Numbered from the stretch's first letter, positions 52,508 to 61,066 are shown. The stretch: DNA of 64,000 bases from an uncultured Candidatus Melainabacteria bacterium (GCA_934717745.1 CAKUZB010000007.1:1-64000); one strand, 5' to 3'. Notes: generated by a model not told the origin, from the sequence alone. Translations and numbers: made by a program.

Positions 52508-52897
52508 ATGGCATTAGGTTTTAATTCAAATTTATTTAATACAAATACTCAGTCAGCAAGAAGTAATGAAACTGCTGGTGTTATCGCAACATCAACTGAA
52601 ACAGCAGGCGTAGTTGCTTCAGCAAACGCAGAAACTGCGGGCTTGATTGCTTCAGCAGGTCAAATTGATTCTTTTGAATCTAACAATCCGTTTGCTCCAC
52701 AAATTGATTATAGTCAATTTGCATCAGTTCCTGAAACTGCTGGTTCTATCGCATCGGCAGAAACTGCTGGAGTTGTAGCATTCGGTGGAGTTGAAACAGC
52801 AGGTTCTTTGGCATCAGCAGGTGCTGAAACAGCAGGTTCTGTTGCTTTCTCTGACGGTGGTTCATTTGGTTCTTTCGATAGCGGTTTTGTTTGTTAA
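52508..52897 (+). CDS. ETAG-repeat protein
   Basis: 129 aa. Seven copies of an ETAG-x-(I/V/L)-A-(S/T/F) unit (at about 20, 29, 39, 76, 84, 94 and 103) make most of the protein; a spacer at 48-74 is Phe/Asn/Gln-rich. The N-terminus (MALGFNSNLFNTNTQ) is polar without a signal, and the protein ends in FVC. TTGGAGTG is the RBS. Codons of the repeats vary, so the repeat is kept at protein level. No family known to me; structural, adhesive or precursor-peptide roles are open. Confidence 0.8.
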   Translation: MALGFNSNLFNTNTQSARSNETAGVIATSTETAGVVASANAETAGLIASAGQIDSFESNNPFAPQIDYSQFASVPETAGSIASAETAGVVAFGGVETAGSLASAGAETAGSVAFSDGGSFGSFDSGFVC

Positions 52898-52930
52898 GAA
52901 CCAATGAAACAACTTTTATTTTAAAATTTT

Positions 52931-52957
52931 AGCGAGTCTAACGACTCGCTTTTTTTA
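52931..52957 (+). terminator. Terminator after ETAG-repeat gene
   Basis: AGCGAGTC/GACTCGCT with a TAAC loop and T7. It overlaps the last codons and stop of the convergent protease gene. Confidence 0.9.
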
Positions 52958-53585
52958 GCATTTCTTTTACGGTATTGATTGGTATTGCAAAACCTATCCC
53001 GATATTTGAAATATTATTATCGGGATTATAAATTGATTGGTTTATGCCAACAACCTCGCCATTTGTTGTAATTAAAGGCCCGCCGGAGTTTCCCGGGTTT
53101 ATCGCGGCATCTGTTTGAATTTTATCTTTTGCATAGTCAATTCTTGAAATTATTCCTTGAGTCAAAGTTCCGTTAAACCCAAAAGGATTACCGATTGCAA
53201 GAACTTTTTGACCAACTTTGATATTTTCAGAATTTCCAAGCATGATAATGTTCAAACTCTCTTTACAATTAATTGTAATCAATGCTAAGTCGCTTTTATC
53301 CTGTTTTAAAATTTTAGCGGGGTAAACATGTCCGTTATGTAGTGTAACTTCAATTTTTTTACTACCGCCAACAACGTGTGAACTTGTTAAAATAATTCCT
53401 GATTTGTCTATAATACAGCCTGTTCCACTGGATACACCTATTGGTAATTCAGCATCAATCGCCACGATAGCAGGGTTTAACCGTTCATAAACTGTCATGT
53501 TTATTAATTCTTCTTCGTCATATCCTAAAACTGCGACGTTGGTAATAAAAATGCAACAAATCGTAATAAAAATTTTTTTAGTCAT
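52938..53585 (-). CDS. Trypsin-like serine protease, HtrA/DegP type without PDZ
   Basis: 215 aa. Signal peptide (about 1-21), then a chymotrypsin-fold domain. The catalytic triad is visible: His in LTSSHVV, Asp in KSDLALI, Ser in NPGNSGGPL. GIGFAIPINTV follows as in DegP, but no PDZ domain comes after it, so it is half the normal length. Periplasmic or secreted. GAGAGAGG is the RBS. Confidence 0.9.
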   Translation of the reverse strand: MTKKIFITICCIFITNVAVLGYDEEELINMTVYERLNPAIVAIDAELPIGVSSGTGCIIDKSGIILTSSHVVGGSKKIEVTLHNGHVYPAKILKQDKSDLALITINCKESLNIIMLGNSENIKVGQKVLAIGNPFGFNGTLTQGIISRIDYAKDKIQTDAAINPGNSGGPLITTNGEVVGINQSIYNPDNNISNIGIGFAIPINTVKEMLKKASR

Positions 53586-53674
53586 ATACTCTAAAAACCT
53601 CTCTCTGTAACGTTATTATGCCGTATGTTTGAAATTTTTACTACTACCTTGATAATAAATTTACTTGATAGTTA

Positions 53675-53703
53675 TTGCCAGTATTAAACCTTTATTTTAT
53701 AAT
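53675..53703 (+). promoter_or_regulatory. Sigma-70 promoter of ycf23-like gene
   Basis: TTGCCA (53675-53680), 17 nt, TATAAT (53698-53703); leader about 52 nt. Confidence 0.7.
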
Positions 53704-53761
53704 ATGTTTGAAACCTAATATAAGGTTTTAAATGAGATATGAGTAAGGAAAGGAAATTAAA

Positions 53762-54592
53762 ATGAGACGTATTGATTTGTTCAAACAAGCATTAAACGAA
53801 AAAAGAGCATTAAAAGTTATTTCTGGTATCAACAACTTCGATTTAGAAAGAGTTGAAATGATTGTTTCTTCTGCTATTGAGGCAAACGCAACTGCAATTG
53901 ATGTTGCTGCAACTCAAGAAGTTTTAGAATTATCTAACAGATTAATCTCTGAATCAAATTCAAACATTACTTTAATCGCTTCTTCTATCAATCCTATTGA
54001 ATTAGCAAATGCTGTAAATATTTACAATGTTGATGCTATTGAATTAGGTAACTTTGATGCTTTATATAAAGAAGGTTTATCAATGAACTCTACTAAAATT
54101 TTAGACTTAGTAAGAGAAACATTGTCATTAATCGAAAACAGAAGATCTGAAATCATGTTCTCAGTTACAATCCCTGGTTCATTAGAAATTTCTGAACAAA
54201 TTTCATTGGCTAGAGAATTAGAATCTATGAACATTGATTTAATTCAAACAGAAGGCTTTGTTTCTGAAATCAATAATTTTGAAGGTGCTAGAGCATGGTT
54301 AAACAGAGCAGAATTAACAATTTCTAATACTTTAGAATTGTCAAAAAACATTGAATTACCTATCATGACATCTTCTAACATTAACACTATCACTGCTCAA
54401 TTTGCTTTTGCAGCAGGTGCTAGTGCAATTGGTTGCGGATCTTGTGTTAACAGATTAGAATCAAAAATTTCTATGTTAGCAGTAATCAGCAACTTAGTAG
54501 AAATTGCTAACAGAAACGGTATCATGATGTCTTCAATTATGAATTCAAACATGACTGAATCAAGCATGATTTCTTCTACATCTTTAATGTAG
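53762..54592 (+). CDS. ycf23: Ycf23/DUF561-family TIM-barrel protein
   Basis: 276 aa. Family pattern in order: LKVISGINNFD near 18, AIDVAAT, DAIELGNFDALYKEG, VRETLSLI, FSVTIPG, DLIQTEG, PIMTSSNINTITAQFAFAAGASAIGCGSCVN. Ycf23 occurs in cyanobacteria and plastids; its biochemical function is not established. The last 20 residues are Met/Ser-rich and unlike the family. AGGAAAGGA RBS, own promoter, terminator behind: monocistronic and probably well expressed. It is the best lineage marker in the window. Confidence 0.87.
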   Translation: MRRIDLFKQALNEKRALKVISGINNFDLERVEMIVSSAIEANATAIDVAATQEVLELSNRLISESNSNITLIASSINPIELANAVNIYNVDAIELGNFDALYKEGLSMNSTKILDLVRETLSLIENRRSEIMFSVTIPGSLEISEQISLARELESMNIDLIQTEGFVSEINNFEGARAWLNRAELTISNTLELSKNIELPIMTSSNINTITAQFAFAAGASAIGCGSCVNRLESKISMLAVISNLVEIANRNGIMMSSIMNSNMTESSMISSTSLM

Positions 54593-54615
54593 TTAATCAT
54601 TCAAAATGATATAAA

Positions 54616-54649
54616 CAAAAGCCCTGATGCTTTAGCATCAGGGCTTTTG
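54616..54649. terminator. Bidirectional terminator between ycf23 and dnaA
   Basis: CAAAAGCCCTGATGCT pairs with its complement across a 2-6 nt centre; T4 on both strands. Confidence 0.9.
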
Positions 54650-54662
54650 TTATTAAATATTT

Positions 54663-56060
54663 TTATATAAATAATTTTTTTGTAATTTTATTTATATCAT
54701 TTTTTAGTTTTGTATCTGTTTTTACAGCCTTTTTAATTTTGTCAGAGGCATACATAACTGTTTGGTGTCTTTTTCCGAGTTCTTTTGCTATACTTTCGTA
54801 ACTGTTTTGAAGTTTTTCTCTTGTGATATAGCAAACAACTGAGCGAGCATTTGAGATATTTTGCACTTTTGAGGTACTTTTTATATCTGAAATTGAAACT
54901 TCAAAGTAGTCTGCAACTGTTTCTATAACTTTTTCAATATTAGGTTTTTCTGACATTTCTTCGCATTTTAAAACTTTTTTTGCATATTCAAGAGTTATTG
55001 GAGTTTCTTCAATATCTGAGAACGCATTTACTTTTGTGAATGCCCCCTCAAGTTCTCTAACGTTGTCATTAAAATATTTTGCAATGTATTCAAAAACTTC
55101 TTGTGGAATATTTTCAATTCCTTTTTCCTTTGCAAGATTTTCCAAAATTTTTACTCTTGTTTCAAATTCAGGCGGTTTAATTTCAACAACCAAGCCTTGT
55201 TCAAAACGAGTTCTTAATCGTTTTGGTATTTCTGGCAAATCTTTTGGTAATTTGTCTGAAGTCAATACTATTTGTTTGTTTGCGTTGTAAAGAGTATCAA
55301 ATGTGTTGAACAATTCATCAATACATTTCTTTTTATTTTCAATAAATTGAATATCATCAATTAATAAAATATCTACATCTCTGTATTTGCTTCTGAACTT
55401 ATTCATTGCAGAAGTTGTATTTTTATTTGGCACAAAGGCTGTTGAATTAACGTAATCGTTGATAAAGTCCTCAGTTTTTATACATTGAACTTTTAATTTG
55501 CCTTTCATTGTTACATAATGTCCAATGGCTTGCATTAAGTGAGTTTTGCCAAGCCCTGAACCTCCTTGAATATACAATGGATTGTATAGGGCGGTTGGGT
55601 TTTCTGCAACTTTTTCTGCTGCTGCCTTTGCTAATTTATTATTAGAATCAACGACAAAATTATCAAATCTGTATCTTAAGTTGATGTTCATAGATTTTAC
55701 ATAAGATAAGTTTTCGATAGATTTTTTATGTTCTTCTAATTTTTGTTGCTCTTTTTCTAATTTTTTTTCTTGTTTTTGACGTTCTTTTTTGATTTTATCT
55801 GCAAATTCTTGATTAAATTCAATATTAACGATTATATCTCTGCCAAAATGTTGCTTAAAAGTGTCTAAAATTGTTTTGTATTGAGTTCTTTTGATGTAAT
55901 CAATACCAAAAGATTCACCTGAAATCAAAGTAAAAGTGTCATCTTCAAACGAGATTGCCTCTAAAGGTGCAATCCATGGTTCAAACGTAGATGCAGGAAT
56001 TACATTTTGCAATTCGTCTTTTATGTCATTCCAAATCTTTTTTACTTCGCTAGTGTTCAT
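54663..56060 (-). CDS. dnaA: Chromosomal replication initiator protein DnaA
   Basis: 465 aa. Domain I (1-85), a charged Lys/Glu/Gln linker (95-120), the AAA+ domain III (Walker A GGSGLGKTHLMQ, Walker B DILLIDDIQF, arginine-finger region RLRTRFEQGL) and the DNA-binding domain IV (ISNARSVVCYITREKL, KELGKRHQTVMYA). It lies 9 nt behind a trmH-type gene and has no Shine-Dalgarno; TAAAAT is 6 nt before the ATG. No DnaA-box cluster or long intergenic region flanks it, so oriC is not evident here. Confidence 0.96.
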   Translation of the reverse strand: MNTSEVKKIWNDIKDELQNVIPASTFEPWIAPLEAISFEDDTFTLISGESFGIDYIKRTQYKTILDTFKQHFGRDIIVNIEFNQEFADKIKKERQKQEKKLEKEQQKLEEHKKSIENLSYVKSMNINLRYRFDNFVVDSNNKLAKAAAEKVAENPTALYNPLYIQGGSGLGKTHLMQAIGHYVTMKGKLKVQCIKTEDFINDYVNSTAFVPNKNTTSAMNKFRSKYRDVDILLIDDIQFIENKKKCIDELFNTFDTLYNANKQIVLTSDKLPKDLPEIPKRLRTRFEQGLVVEIKPPEFETRVKILENLAKEKGIENIPQEVFEYIAKYFNDNVRELEGAFTKVNAFSDIEETPITLEYAKKVLKCEEMSEKPNIEKVIETVADYFEVSISDIKSTSKVQNISNARSVVCYITREKLQNSYESIAKELGKRHQTVMYASDKIKKAVKTDTKLKNDINKITKKLFI

Positions 56061-56066
56061 ATAATA

Positions 56067-56072
56067 ATTTTA
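56067..56072 (-). promoter_or_regulatory. Possible -10 for leaderless dnaA
   Basis: TAAAAT with a 6-nt spacer to the ATG at 56060, in the end of the upstream gene. AT-rich context, so weak. Confidence 0.3.
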
Positions 56073-56825
56073 TAACAAAAATAATTTATAAAAAATAATA
56101 CCTGCGGACATACTCAAATTTAAGGATTCGACTTTATTATCCATTTCAATTGTAACCTTATCTGTTGAATAATTTATTAATTCTTGACTTAAACCGTCTG
56201 CTTCTGCACCAAACATTACAAGCGTTTTTTCTTGTGGTCGAAAATCTTTCAAGAAAACACTATCATTTGATTTTGGCAAGGTTGCAATTCTTGTAAAGTC
56301 GTTAAAGTATGTTTTTAAAAAGTCAAAATCTTTTGTTTGAAAAACCGGAGTTTTCCATAGGTTGCCAACAGATGCTCTGACACATTTTGGATTGTATAAA
56401 TCAACAGTGTTTCCGTATAATATTATTGCATCTAGTGAAAATGCGGTTGCGGTACGTAAAATTGTACCAAGATTTCCTAAATCTTTGATATTTTCAAACA
56501 ATGCAACTCTATTTGCTGTTTTTAGAATTTCTTCATTATATTTTTTTTGAATACCAACCGCTACTGCATCTGGTGCAGAATCGGTTGTTGCAAGTTTTTT
56601 CAATACAGGTTGAGTTACGTAAACAATTTTGTCCTCAAGAAAATCATAATGGAACGCTTTTTCTTTTTGTACAAAAACCTGTTCAATTTCAATATCCGCA
56701 TCAAATGCTTCTTCTATTGCTTTCAAGCCTTCAAGTAAAAATTTGTTAGATTCATCACGATTTTTTTTCAATTGAAGTTTTGCAACTTCTTTGATTGTAT
56801 CATTGTTTATGCTTGTAATTTCCAT
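56070..56825 (-). CDS. TrmH/SpoU-family RNA 2'-O-methyltransferase
   Basis: 251 aa. N-terminal substrate-binding part (1-95) and a SPOUT domain with the three motifs DLGNLGTILRTA, VMFGAEADGLS and VESLNLSMSAGIIFYKL. The RNA target (23S rRNA or tRNA) is not clear. Start overlaps the pepP-like stop (TAATG), with GAGG upstream. Confidence 0.92.
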   Translation of the reverse strand: MEITSINNDTIKEVAKLQLKKNRDESNKFLLEGLKAIEEAFDADIEIEQVFVQKEKAFHYDFLEDKIVYVTQPVLKKLATTDSAPDAVAVGIQKKYNEEILKTANRVALFENIKDLGNLGTILRTATAFSLDAIILYGNTVDLYNPKCVRASVGNLWKTPVFQTKDFDFLKTYFNDFTRIATLPKSNDSVFLKDFRPQEKTLVMFGAEADGLSQELINYSTDKVTIEMDNKVESLNLSMSAGIIFYKLFLL

Positions 56826-58420
56826 TATTTTACCTCAAACTTGCTTAGCCATTGTTTTTCTTGTTCGTTTAATAAAGAATAATCTATAAGTTTCTTTTCA
56901 TAACACATATTTGAAAAAGATTCAATTTTATCATTTTTTAAGTAACAAGAGTTTTCTAATCTTACACCAAAAAAGTCTTGTTTGTAAAGCCCAGGTTCAA
57001 TTGTGAAACACATATTGTCTTCCAGTGTAACTTCAGCATCTTCGCCTACGGTTGTCAATCTTGGTGGACCTTCGTGTACGCTTACACCAATTCCATGTCC
57101 CAAGCCATGGTTAAATACAAATCCGTCGGGTGCATTTTCTTCGAGAAAATCTCTTGCAACTTTATCAATTACATATCCGCTGTTTGTATTTGTCGAGTTA
57201 AATGCTCTTAAGAATGCTTTTAAAACTGTTGTGTATATTTGTTTTTGAAGTTCTGACGGTTCTCCCTTGACAAAAACTCTTGTAATATCAGTTGCAAGTC
57301 CACCTTCAAAATATCCACCGCAATCAATCAACACCAGTGAACCATTTTTTAATATTTCTTCTTTTGATGATTTAGAATAGTGAGCAAGTGCAGAGTTTTC
57401 GTCTTTTGCGATGATTGATGTAAATGATTGTCCGACTGCACCAAATTTTCTAAAATTATTTTCTAATTCGTTTTTAATATCAAGTTCTGAAATATTATCG
57501 TTTTCTTCAATAAACTTTCTTGTTTCAAGCAATGCTTTGTCTGTACGTTTGAATGCGTCTTTGTAATGTTCTAATTCTGCATCTGTTTTTACACATTTTG
57601 TAAACCTTAATGGACTTAATTTTAATTCTTTTGCTTTATTTCCAAGAATTGAAAAATCGTGTGCTGTTACGGAGTTTTTATCAACAAAAAATGTCTTTAT
57701 TTTAGTATTATCTTTAATATATTTTTCAAAATCTTTTAATGTTTTATCTTTGAATAAAACAGTTTCGCTTTTTGATACAACGGCTTTACCCTCAATTGAG
57801 CAAGAGTTTTCCTTGTTGAAATTTCTCATATTGTATAAATACGACAATTCTTCAATGTTTGTAACTAAAATCGCCTCATCGTTTTCCAAATTCTTTGTCA
57901 AGTCGTTGATTTTATCATCAGTTGATTTGCCTGTTAAAGTTAGTGGAATTTTCGTTAAAATTTGAGTTTTTTGTTCTTTTTCATTTTCTATAACGTCAAC
58001 ATCAAAAAGTTTTACTGTAATATTTTTTTTGCCGAATATTTTTGTAAATTTTTCGTACTGATTTTGCGAATTTTTCTTTGAACAAATACCAATTACAGAA
58101 TTTGTGTTCATTACTTTTGACATTTCATTAAGCAGTTTGTCGCCTATTTGAAGTTTTACGACTGTTATGTCATCGTGATTAACCTCTAAATCTGCTTGAA
58201 CATGGTATCTTCCGTCTACAAAAAGAAAAACGTTGTCTTTTGATACAATCGCATCACCAGTTGAGCCGGAAAAGTTTGTCAAGAAGTATCTTGAATTTTT
58301 CTCTAAAGCATTGTATTCAACTAAAAATTCATTAGTCGAGTTTACAAGCAAGTAATCAAGAAAGTTTTCTTCAATAAATTTTCTGGCTTTTTTAATGTAT
58401 TCGTTCATATTATTCGTCAA
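56825..58420 (-). CDS. Xaa-Pro aminopeptidase (M24B)
   Basis: 531 aa. Two creatinase-like N-terminal domains (about 1-300) and a pita-bread domain with the metal ligands in LVLIDCGGYFEGGLATDITRVF, GLGHGIGVSVHEGPPRL, CFTIEPGLY and GVRLENS. The length and the two N-terminal domains are near the eukaryote-like/APP-1 type and not the 430-aa PepP. Cleaves N-terminal residues before proline. Its start lies 11 nt inside the parvulin gene's end. Confidence 0.9.
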   Translation of the reverse strand: MTNNMNEYIKKARKFIEENFLDYLLVNSTNEFLVEYNALEKNSRYFLTNFSGSTGDAIVSKDNVFLFVDGRYHVQADLEVNHDDITVVKLQIGDKLLNEMSKVMNTNSVIGICSKKNSQNQYEKFTKIFGKKNITVKLFDVDVIENEKEQKTQILTKIPLTLTGKSTDDKINDLTKNLENDEAILVTNIEELSYLYNMRNFNKENSCSIEGKAVVSKSETVLFKDKTLKDFEKYIKDNTKIKTFFVDKNSVTAHDFSILGNKAKELKLSPLRFTKCVKTDAELEHYKDAFKRTDKALLETRKFIEENDNISELDIKNELENNFRKFGAVGQSFTSIIAKDENSALAHYSKSSKEEILKNGSLVLIDCGGYFEGGLATDITRVFVKGEPSELQKQIYTTVLKAFLRAFNSTNTNSGYVIDKVARDFLEENAPDGFVFNHGLGHGIGVSVHEGPPRLTTVGEDAEVTLEDNMCFTIEPGLYKQDFFGVRLENSCYLKNDKIESFSNMCYEKKLIDYSLLNEQEKQWLSKFEVK

Positions 58421-58976
58421 TGTCTGTAACTAAAATCAAGTGCCAACCGAATTGTGTTTGAACAGGTTCTGATAATTCACCTTTTTTAAGTGAAAATGCT
58501 GCGTCTTCAAAAGGTTTTACCATTCTACCTCTGCCAAAGAAGCCTAAATCACCGCCACGACTTTTTGACGGGCAACTTGAGTGTTCCATTGCGGCTTGAG
58601 CAAATTCTTCTTTTCCTGATTTGATGCTTTCGTAAAGTTCTTTTGCTTGTTCTTCAGTTTTTACAAGAATGTGGCTTGCTCTAACTTCAGGAACTTTTTT
58701 AATATCTTCTACTAAAATTAAATGCCAACCAAATTGTGTTTCGACAGGTTGAGAAACTGTTCCGATTTCTAAAGAAAATGCTACATCTTCAAATGGCTTT
58801 ACCATCATTCCTTTACCGAAGAAACCTAAATCTCCGCCATTAATTCCTGATGGACAATTAGAATATTCCATTGCTGCTTGAGCAAATTCTTTGCCGTTTG
58901 AAATTTCATCATATATTTTTTTTGCCTCATCTTCTGTTTCAACTAGAATATGACTTGCTTTTACCTGTGTTGACAT
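58410..58976 (-). CDS. Double parvulin-domain peptidyl-prolyl isomerase
   Basis: 188 aa from the ATG at 58976 (AAGGAG upstream); a longer frame to 59057 lacks an RBS. Two parvulin (PpiC) domains of about 90 residues each repeat the same motifs: ASHILV, AAMEYSNCPS/AAMEHSSCPS, GGDLGFFGKG/GGDLGFFGRG, MVKPFED and QFGWHLILV. The domains are about 70 % alike by eye. There is no signal peptide, so it is cytosolic, unlike SurA or PrsA. Confidence 0.93.
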   Translation of the reverse strand: MSTQVKASHILVETEDEAKKIYDEISNGKEFAQAAMEYSNCPSGINGGDLGFFGKGMMVKPFEDVAFSLEIGTVSQPVETQFGWHLILVEDIKKVPEVRASHILVKTEEQAKELYESIKSGKEEFAQAAMEHSSCPSKSRGGDLGFFGRGRMVKPFEDAAFSLKKGELSEPVQTQFGWHLILVTDIDE

Positions 58977-59050
58977 ATTTTTCTCCTTAATCTGTATACT
59001 ATAAAAATTATACCTTAAAAATGAAAAGTTTTTTGTATAACTTTGAAATC

Positions 59051-59078
59051 TTGACAAAGGCTAAAATTCAAGTATAAG
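59051..59078 (+). promoter_or_regulatory. Promoter of candidate small RNA
   Basis: TTGACA (59051-59056), 16 nt, TATAAG (59073-59078). It points away from the minus-strand parvulin gene, and no plus-strand protein gene follows before a terminator. Confidence 0.6.
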
Positions 59079-59084
59079 TCAATT

Positions 59085-59243
59085 TTTTAAATAGGGTCTA
59101 TGGTATTTGTAAATATTTGTTACGGTTTTTGGCATGGGACTAACAAAAAAAAAAATGTTGGGCTATCATGCATGTACAACTATCCCCAAATCTCCTCCCA
59201 AGATTATGAAGTATATAAGTAGCAAAATTGCTACTTTTTTTTT
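59085..59243 (+). ncRNA. Candidate small RNA, about 160 nt
   Basis: Bounded by a near-consensus promoter and a strong terminator at 59218-59243. The inner part can fold TTGGG (59159 region) with CCCAA (59186 region). An open frame from 59134 has no RBS and crosses the terminator. No match to SRP RNA, 6S or tmRNA motifs that I know. Confidence 0.45.
59218..59243 (+). terminator. Terminator of candidate small RNA
   Basis: AGTAGCAA pairs with TTGCTACT and T8-T9 follows, plus strand. Confidence 0.85.
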
Positions 59244-59270
59244 ACTTAAATTTAACCGGAAGTTTTTGAG

Positions 59271-59720
59271 TTATCGTTTTAAAATTTTGTCTAGTTTTAA
59301 ATATTCCCTAAAAGACGTACCCTTTGATGGAATTATTGAAATTAATATTGGTAAGATAAATCTATTTGTTATAAATAATGCCGGATGAAAATAGATGAAT
59401 GCGATTATAAAATCAAGTACAAAACCGAAAATGAGTGCTAAAATTATTGATATGGCTAAGTTTTTGGTAATATTTAAAAATCTTCTCTTATAATTGAAAA
59501 TAAGTATTACCATTAAAAACATTGATAATATAAAAAATAATGCTGTTAAAATTTTAAAAATTAAAATTTGACTGTATTCACCAACTTTGTAAGTTAGTGC
59601 GTAGCCTAGGTAATTTAAAATTACGCATAATAAAAAAATAATGATATAGTTAACAATAAATGAAATGCCTGCTTGATCACCCTTTGGTGTAAATATATTT
59701 TTTATTGCATTAAAAAACAT
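59271..59720 (-). CDS. Small integral membrane protein, four helices
   Basis: 149 aa from the ATG at 59720 with AAGGAG 6 nt upstream (an ATG at 59741 is inside the promoter-like region). Hydrophobic segments at about 17-40, 48-75, 90-112 and 115-135. The N-terminus is cytosolic in character (KNIFTPKGDQAG). No family recognised; a DUF805-like or RDD-like small membrane protein is possible. Confidence 0.7.
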   Translation of the reverse strand: MFFNAIKNIFTPKGDQAGISFIVNYIIIFLLCVILNYLGYALTYKVGEYSQILIFKILTALFFILSMFLMVILIFNYKRRFLNITKNLAISIILALIFGFVLDFIIAFIYFHPALFITNRFILPILISIIPSKGTSFREYLKLDKILKR

Positions 59721-59880
59721 TAAAAACTCCTTTTTGTTCATTTTAGCATAATTTATTTTTTTGAAAACAAAATATTCACGTATGTAAATATTTTTTGCAG
59801 AGATTTATTGTTAAATATTGTAATTTTTTTGTTTATGCTAATATTAGGATATAATTATATTTATATAGTAAGGAGAAAAA

Positions 59881-60180
59881 ATGAAAAACTACGAATTATT
59901 GACAATTTTAAAACCAAATTTAGACTCAGATGAAATTGATAAAGCAATTGAAAAAATCGATGCAGACTTAACTGAGTTAGGTGGTAAAGTTGTATCAAGA
60001 GATAAAATGGGCAGAAAGAAATTGGCTTACGATATTCAAAAATCAAGAGATGGTTTCTTCGTAAACTCAATGATTTCAATGCCTGCTGAAAAAGTTGCAG
60101 ATTTCAAACGTGCATTAAAATTGAATGACAACGTTTTAAGAATTATGTTCTTAGACGCTTCTGAAAAGGCTTCTGTATAA
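59881..60180 (+). CDS. rpsF: 30S ribosomal protein S6
   Basis: 99 aa. Typical opening MKNYELLTILKPNLDSDEI and the central MGRKKLAYDIQKSRDGFF motif. AAGGAG RBS. First gene of the S6-SSB-S18 unit, the standard bacterial order. Confidence 0.96.
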   Translation: MKNYELLTILKPNLDSDEIDKAIEKIDADLTELGGKVVSRDKMGRKKLAYDIQKSRDGFFVNSMISMPAEKVADFKRALKLNDNVLRIMFLDASEKASV

Positions 60181-60191
60181 GGTAGAGAATC

Positions 60192-60584
60192 ATGACAGTA
60201 GCAAAAGCCGTTGTAACCGGTACAGTTTTTAGAAATCCTGAAAAACGTTTTACATCTAACAATGTTCCTGTTTCTGCGTTTGTTTTAAACATTGGCGACA
60301 GAGAAGAACTTTTGATTAGAGTTCTTGCAAAACGTAATAACTTAGATGAAGTTGTTTCAAGTTTATCTAAAGGTTCTAGAGTGTTGGTTGAGGGTAGACT
60401 TCAAACAGCAAATGTTAAAAATGAAAACGGCACTGAAAGAAAAATATTTGAAATCGATGCAAACGGAATTGAAGTAATGGGTGTAAGTTCACCTTCAGCG
60501 TCAGAATTCTCCGGTGATATTGTTAAATTCTCTGAAAGTGAATTGGGCGATGAACTTATCGGTGAAGAAGAAATTCCGTTCTAA
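60192..60584 (+). CDS. ssb: Single-stranded DNA-binding protein
   Basis: 130 aa, OB-fold (1-100; GTVFRNPEKRFTSNNVPVSAFVL, GSRVLVEGRL) with a short linker and the acidic tip EEEIPF that recruits repair partners. Lies between rpsF and rpsR. Confidence 0.95.
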   Translation: MTVAKAVVTGTVFRNPEKRFTSNNVPVSAFVLNIGDREELLIRVLAKRNNLDEVVSSLSKGSRVLVEGRLQTANVKNENGTERKIFEIDANGIEVMGVSSPSASEFSGDIVKFSESELGDELIGEEEIPF

Positions 60585-60629
60585 TTTAAAGAAATCAATA
60601 GTTATATTTGCATAAGAAAGGAAAATTAA

Positions 60630-60860
60630 ATGGCAAAACAAGACTTAGATAAGAAAAAAGCAAAAACTTGCAGTTTTTGTGCTGATCATGTTGAATCAAT
60701 CGACTACAAAGATGCTGCAAAATTGAAAAGATATTTAACTGAAGCAGGAAAAATTATTCCAAGACGTGTTACAGGCAACTGTGCAGAACACCAAAGAATG
60801 GTTGCTAAAGCAGTTAAAAGAGCAAGAGAAGCAGCAATCATTAACTACGTATTCGACTAA
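60630..60860 (+). CDS. rpsR: 30S ribosomal protein S18
   Basis: 76 aa. CSFCADHVESIDYKDAAKLKRYL and GKIIPRRVTGNCAEHQRMVAKAVKRARE are typical. The extra Cys make it the zinc-ribbon (C+) form. AGGAAA RBS. Confidence 0.96.
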   Translation: MAKQDLDKKKAKTCSFCADHVESIDYKDAAKLKRYLTEAGKIIPRRVTGNCAEHQRMVAKAVKRAREAAIINYVFD

Positions 60861-60880
60861 TTTTATAGAAGATTGATATT

Positions 60881-61066
60881 ATGGAAAAAATAACTATAAG
60901 ATCAGACAGAAATTCAGATTACACTTTTACGTATAAAGGTGAAGAAGTAGTTTTAGGTGCTGGAAAGATTATCAGTATTGCTGATGGCTTAAACGAGGTG
61001 GTTTTACCAACTTGTGCCATGAAAATAAGTAATAATTTAATTATCATAAAAGAGGATGTCAAATAA
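60881..61066 (+). CDS. Small beta-rich protein of unknown function
   Basis: 61 aa directly behind rpsR (20 nt). Alternating hydrophobic pattern, so mostly beta (TIRSDRNSDYTFTYKGEEVVLG). In many bacteria rplI follows rpsR; this is not L9. The stop codon lies inside the following terminator hairpin. Start ATG 60881 has only a weak RBS (AGAAGATT). Confidence 0.65.
   Translation: MEKITIRSDRNSDYTFTYKGEEVVLGAGKIISIADGLNEVVLPTCAMKISNNLIIIKEDVK

Noticed and set aside
54593..54662. oriC next to dnaA
   Set aside because: Only a terminator lies on one side and a 9-bp gap on the other; no cluster of TTATCCACA-type boxes was seen.
59134..59388. Open frame of 84 codons on the plus strand
   Set aside because: No RBS, crosses the strong terminator at 59218-59243 and overlaps the membrane-protein gene; the stretch fits a small RNA better.
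59837..59868. Possible seventh two-box site before rpsF
   Set aside because: TTTATATAG is followed by TAAGG, but that is the RBS; box 1 at the right distance reads ATGCTA and does not fit.
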